From Roseovarius sp. EL26 (GTDB lineage Bacteria; Pseudomonadota; Alphaproteobacteria; Rhodobacterales; Rhodobacteraceae), in the NCBI RefSeq assembly GCF_900327775.1, contig NZ_OUMZ01000005.1, positions 372,001 to 436,000 of the forward strand: a stretch of 64,000 nt of DNA. The letters are read 5' to 3'. Below, in pieces: positions 60,624 through 64,000 of this stretch (position 1 is the stretch's first letter; the number at the start of each line of letters is the position of its first letter). The notes below the pieces were generated by a model. It saw only the letters and a list, made by a program, of their open reading frames with translations, ran no database searches and was not told the origin of the DNA. The position numbers were made by a program, and so were the translations under genes.

Positions 60624-61802
60624 TTAGAAACCAGCGCCGCTAAAGCTGCTAGGGGCAGGTGACACAACAACCACTTGCTGGTTGCGCACGGTTGCGACTG
60701 CCAGGCCACGTTCGTTGGTGCCATCTTTGCGGAGGCGGAAGATACCGGTCACGCCTTGAAAACCTGCGCCTTGAGTCAGAGCAGATGTGGTCAGCGCGTT
60801 GCGTTTACCGGATTTGACCAATGCACCAACAGCTGCGATGCCATCATAAGCCAACCCGCTGATTGCATGCGGTGTGTTGCCATAGGCGGTCTCAAAGCGG
60901 CTGCGATACTGGGCCGATCGCTGCGGATCAGGCAGGGCAAACCAACCGTTCTGAACCCCAGGCAAGGACAGTGTCTGGCGTGGAGTGTCCCAGCGCGACA
61001 AGCCAATGTATTGCATCGCATCGGGGCCAAGTCCCGCCTCGGGCAGCATTTCTGAGAACATGGGCAGAGCACCGGCAGCATTTGCGGTTGTGAAAATAGC
61101 ATTGGCCTGATTGCTTTGTGCGGCCTGTTTGATCGCAGGGATCGAAGACACCACGCCGTTTTGGGAAAATTCATACTGAACCGCGCCCGCTGGTGTCGCG
61201 CCATTATTCGCGATGGCCTGTGCAATCGCATCTCGACCCAGTTGACCTGCCAAGTTGTTGGCGTAGACCGTCATGATCCGCGATTTCCCCTGGCTGGTTG
61301 AAAAGTTCACCAGCCGATTGGCCGTGGTTTCAAAGGTTTGTCCCAGAACGAATAGGTTGCCCCCGGCAATTGTCGGGTTGTTGGAGAAGGCCAGAACATT
61401 AACGCCCTTAGGGGCTACAGCAACAGCCACGGCATTGGCCGACCCGGCATGCAAAGGCCCAATAATGATCTTTGCACCTTCATCGACGGCACGCAAAGCC
61501 ACCTGTTGGGCCAGCCCGGCCTGTCCGGCGGTGGCATAGACGCGAAGGTCAATTTTCACCCCGTTAAGATCGGACACAGCAAGGCGCGCGGCGTTTTCAA
61601 GGTCCTTCGCGAGAAAGGCCTCATTTGAGACGGCAGAACCATGCGGAACAAGCAGAGCAACCGGGACGGGTGCATTCGGATCGATTGAAGGACCACTGCT
61701 GCTCCCAACACCGGGGGTTTGACAGGCCGCCAGCCAAAGAATTGGCAGTAGCATTGCAATACGGCGCAATAGCTTGCACCCGGATGTGAAAACAGCAAAC
61801 AT
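60624..61802 (-). CDS. LpoA-like penicillin-binding protein activator lipoprotein
   Basis: 392 residues. Lipoprotein signal with lipobox WLAACQ (cysteine near residue 27), then a periplasmic-binding-protein type I fold: VPVALLVPHGSAVSNEAFLA, IIIGPLHAGSANAVAVAVAP, FVLGQTFETTANRLVNF. LpoA-family outer-membrane lipoproteins switch on penicillin-binding proteins in E. coli; alphaproteobacterial versions lack the N-terminal TPR part, as does this one. Leucine/branched-chain binding proteins share the fold, but the lipobox and context favour LpoA-type. Upstream of glnD; divergent from rsmI. Confidence 0.85.
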   Translation of the reverse strand: MFAVFTSGCKLLRRIAMLLPILWLAACQTPGVGSSSGPSIDPNAPVPVALLVPHGSAVSNEAFLAKDLENAARLAVSDLNGVKIDLRVYATAGQAGLAQQVALRAVDEGAKIIIGPLHAGSANAVAVAVAPKGVNVLAFSNNPTIAGGNLFVLGQTFETTANRLVNFSTSQGKSRIMTVYANNLAGQLGRDAIAQAIANNGATPAGAVQYEFSQNGVVSSIPAIKQAAQSNQANAIFTTANAAGALPMFSEMLPEAGLGPDAMQYIGLSRWDTPRQTLSLPGVQNGWFALPDPQRSAQYRSRFETAYGNTPHAISGLAYDGIAAVGALVKSGKRNALTTSALTQGAGFQGVTGIFRLRKDGTNERGLAVATVRNQQVVVVSPAPSSFSGAGF

Positions 61803-61891
61803 AAGACCTCTTAAACTCCCTCGTGGTGGCAGGTGAAAAACTCCCTGCTCTCAGATGGAGATCATAAACGTCATAGAAGGCGGGTCCAGTG

Positions 61892-62752
61892 ATGAATTCC
61901 GAAAGCAGAAAACTGACAGCAGGTTTGTACCTGATTGCAACGCCGATCGGGACGGCGCGGGATATCACCTTACGGGCATTGGATATCCTGACGGCGGCGG
62001 ATGTTTTGGTTGCCGAAGACACGCGCAGCCTGCGCAAACTGATGGAAATTCATGGCATCCCTCTGCGGGATCGGATTGTTTTGGCCTATCATGATCACAA
62101 CGGTGACAAGATGAGGCCACGTCTTATGCAGGCGTTAGAGCAAGGAAAATCAGTGGTTTACGCGTCTGAGGCTGGCACACCTATGGTGGCTGATCCGGGA
62201 TTTGATCTAGCGCGCGCTGCGGTGGCTGAGGGACACGCCTTGATTTCCGCACCGGGACCATCGGCGGTGATTACGGCGCTGACGCTGGCTGGTTTGCCAA
62301 CTGATCGGTTCTTCTTTGGCGGGTTCCTGCCCACAGCATCTGGCAAGCGTAAGACTGCATTGGCAGAAGTGGCACCCGTGACGGCGACACTCGTGTTTTA
62401 CGAATCACCAAAACGGGTGGCTGCAATGCTTGCAGATGCGGCAAAGGCCTTGGGGGCGACGCGTCGTGCGGTGGTGTGCCGGGAATTGACCAAGAAATTC
62501 GAAGAGGTCATGCGCGGCACTCTAGAAGAACTGGCTCAGATCTGTGCCGAACGCACGCTCAAAGGTGAGATCGTGGTTCTGATAGATCGTGGTGATAAAG
62601 AAACTGTTAGCGATTCTGATTTAGAACAGGCCCTACGCGAAGCATTGCAAAGCGTTTCAGTGCGCGATGCTGCCGATCAGGTTTCTACGTTGTATTCCCT
62701 ACCGCGTCGGCAGGTCTACCAGCGAGCCTTGGCCCTGTCGAAAGAGGAATGA
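61892..62752 (+). CDS. rsmI: 16S rRNA (cytidine1402-2'-O)-methyltransferase
   Basis: 286 residues from the ATG at 61892 (a GTG one codon earlier is possible). Tetrapyrrole-methylase-like SAM fold: GLYLIATPIGTARDITLRAL at the start, VAEDTRSLRKLMEIHGI, YASEAGTPMVADPGFDLARA and FYESPKRVAAMLADA with the C-terminal helical part. Methylates the ribose at C1402 of 16S rRNA. The stop overlaps the yraN start (ATGATG). Confidence 0.95.
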   Translation: MNSESRKLTAGLYLIATPIGTARDITLRALDILTAADVLVAEDTRSLRKLMEIHGIPLRDRIVLAYHDHNGDKMRPRLMQALEQGKSVVYASEAGTPMVADPGFDLARAAVAEGHALISAPGPSAVITALTLAGLPTDRFFFGGFLPTASGKRKTALAEVAPVTATLVFYESPKRVAAMLADAAKALGATRRAVVCRELTKKFEEVMRGTLEELAQICAERTLKGEIVVLIDRGDKETVSDSDLEQALREALQSVSVRDAADQVSTLYSLPRRQVYQRALALSKEE

Positions 62753-63162
62753 TGTCGCAGTTCAAGAGCGAGACAAACCCAGACACAAAAGTACGGAATG
62801 CAAAGCACGTGGGCGAAACAGCTTATTACTCTGGCCTCGTGGCAGAAGATCAGGCTGCCGCCGAATATGCACGCCGTGGTGTAGTGGTCTTACATCGCCG
62901 TTGGCGTGGGCAGGGTGGTGAAATTGATCTTGTGTTGCGTGATGGCAAAGAGATTGTTTTTGCTGAAGTCAAAAAGGCGCGTAGTCTGCAGGCTGCTATG
63001 GAACGCTTGCGCCCAGCCCAGATGCAGCGGATTTATTCTGCCGCGTCGGAGTATCTGGCGCATACGCCGGATGGGCAGTTAAGCCCGACGCGATTTGATC
63101 TTGTGGTTTTGAATGATCAGGGACACATCGAAGTGATCAAAAACGCTTTTGGACATTTCTGA
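62749..63162 (+). CDS. YraN family (UPF0102) protein
   Basis: 137 residues from the ATG at 62749; a second ATG follows at once. [20 protein letters not shown] (about 60-79) is the endonuclease-like GExDLV...EVK motif of YraN, a member of the PD-(D/E)xK superfold with unknown role. Follows rsmI with a 4-bp overlap and precedes gshB, the standard order in many proteobacteria. Confidence 0.93.
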   Translation: MMSQFKSETNPDTKVRNAKHVGETAYYSGLVAEDQAAAEYARRGVVVLHRRWRGQGGEIDLVLRDGKEIVFAEVKKARSLQAAMERLRPAQMQRIYSAASEYLAHTPDGQLSPTRFDLVVLNDQGHIEVIKNAFGHF

Positions 63163-63224
63163 TTTGCACTCGGCTTGCGGATGCCCCATGTAAAGCGGGC
63201 ATAATTTCAAGCCGGGGGCTGCTC

Positions 63225-64000
63225 ATGAAAATCGCCTTTCAAATGGATCCGATTGGTTCGGTCGATATCAACGCTGACAGCAGCTTTCGATTGGCCGAGG
63301 AAGCACAGGCCCGCGGGCATGAGCTGTTTTTTTATACCGCTGACAAACTGGCCTATAACGCTGGCCGCGTGACCGCGCGCGGATGGCCGATGACGGTACA
63401 GCGTGTGTTGGGCGATCATGTTCACTTGGGTGAAGAGATCGAGGTGGATTTGGCCGACTTTGATGTGGTCTGGCTGCGTCAGGACCCACCGTTTGATATG
63501 TTTTACATCACCACGACCCACCTTCTGGACCGGATCCACCCGGATACATTGGTGGTGAATGATCCATTTTGGGTTCGTAACTATCCTGAAAAACTGTTGG
63601 TTTTGGATTTCCCAGACCTGACCCCGCCCACAACAATTGCCCGTGATCTGGATACGATCCGCGCCTTCAAGGAAGAGCACGGAGATATTATCGTTAAGCC
63701 GCTCTATGGTAACGGCGGCGCGGGCGTGTTTCGCCTGACTCCGGAGGATCGCAACCTCAGTTCTCTCTATGAGCTGTTCACAGGGTTCAGCCGCGAGCCG
63801 CTGATTGCGCAGAAATTCCTGCCTGATGTCTCTAACGGTGACAAGCGGGTCATTCTGGTTGATGGCGAACCGGTGGGTGCGATCAACCGTGTGCCAGCCA
63901 AAGGCGAGACACGATCAAATATGCATGTTGGTGGGCGACCAGAAAAGATTGAACTCAGCGCCCGTGACCGCGAAATCTGTGACCGTATTGGCCCTCTTTT
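63225..64000 (+). CDS. gshB: Glutathione synthetase (3' end cut by window)
   Basis: About 258 of roughly 315 residues are visible from the ATG at 63225. Joins gamma-glutamylcysteine and glycine with ATP. Seen: [20 protein letters not shown] at the start, [20 protein letters not shown] (about 85-104), [18 protein letters not shown] (ATP-grasp, about 153-170) and [20 protein letters not shown] with GG (about 222-241). Follows yraN after 62 bp in the same direction. Confidence 0.95.
   Translation, partial: MKIAFQMDPIGSVDINADSSFRLAEEAQARGHELFFYTADKLAYNAGRVTARGWPMTVQRVLGDHVHLGEEIEVDLADFDVVWLRQDPPFDMFYITTTHLLDRIHPDTLVVNDPFWVRNYPEKLLVLDFPDLTPPTTIARDLDTIRAFKEEHGDIIVKPLYGNGGAGVFRLTPEDRNLSSLYELFTGFSREPLIAQKFLPDVSNGDKRVILVDGEPVGAINRVPAKGETRSNMHVGGRPEKIELSARDREICDRIGPL

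Noticed and set aside
1..64000. CRISPR array, tRNA, rRNA, phage or insertion sequence
   Set aside because: No regularly spaced repeats, T-arm patterns, transposase or phage genes were seen on reading both strands.

Overview
The window looks like chromosomal DNA of a marine alphaproteobacterium of the Rhodobacterales (Roseobacter group). This rests on lineage-typical genes: a DUF1013/TrcR-type regulator, DUF1150 beside Hsp20, a COQ9 protein, a DUF6446-type protein beside glyQ, a PraR-like XRE regulator, a YdcH-family protein next to purEK and a DUF1127 protein. Coding density is high and base composition mostly moderately GC-rich. I saw no phage, insertion sequence, CRISPR array, tRNA or rRNA. 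Genus and species cannot be set from the sequence alone.

Layout. 1-4.6 kb: truncated sterol-desaturase-family gene, LysR regulator, gnd, AraC regulator. 4.6-7.1 kb: a candidate small RNA, then argD-argF with a repeat between the two genes. 7.4-12.5 kb: two EamA transporters around a GNAT gene, Nudix, lipase-phnM, GFA protein. 12.5-13.8 kb: an AT-rich stretch holding a HEPN-motif gene. 13.8-17.4 kb: purEK, YdcH, a sigma-32-type promoter with hsp20-DUF1150, phzF-like gene. 17.5-20.7 kb: two unknown membrane proteins and a trypsin-fold protein without its catalytic triad. 20.9-26.5 kb: glyQ-fkbM-DUF6446-gltS-glyS. 26.5-31.8 kb: ArsR-controlled old yellow enzyme, PPDK-like protein, cell-wall hydrolase, rpmG. 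32-39 kb: Mpo1-like, BI-1, DUF1127/LysR, quinone oxidoreductase, XRE, hisN, a decayed Rieske gene, rpsU. 39-44 kb: coq9, a second quinone oxidoreductase, a sialidase-fold/membrane pair, RNase T2, trcR. 44-48 kb: dnaX-(fasciclin)-ybaB-recR. 48-51 kb: Lrp/diaminopropionate ammonia-lyase, zinc peptidase-phosphatase. 51-53.7 kb: a tandem duplication of a secreted-protein gene with a LysR remnant, then LysR/PACE efflux. 53.7-57.8 kb: M24 hydrolase-XRE/BCCT transporter. 57.8-64 kb: LpoA-like-glnD, rsmI-yraN-gshB (truncated).

How genes work together. Housekeeping blocks are argDF (arginine), purEK (purine), glyQ/glyS (glycyl-tRNA), dnaX-ybaB-recR (replication and recombination) and rsmI-yraN-gshB. 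Several divergent regulator-target pairs are visible: ArsR with old yellow enzyme (same gene order, twin operators), Lrp with diaminopropionate lyase, LysR with PACE efflux, XRE with BCCT plus M24 hydrolase.

Most notable: (1) a tandem duplication with a 304-bp identical core inside diverged flanks and a LysR tail remnant; (2) a Rieske homologue that has lost both histidine ligands and carries an in-frame stop; (3) a trypsin-fold SPOR/peptidoglycan-binding protein lacking all three triad residues; (4) a HEPN-motif gene in an AT-rich island; (5) a predicted leaderless, self-operated ArsR gene; (6) a candidate intergenic small RNA. No complete new multi-gene system stood out.
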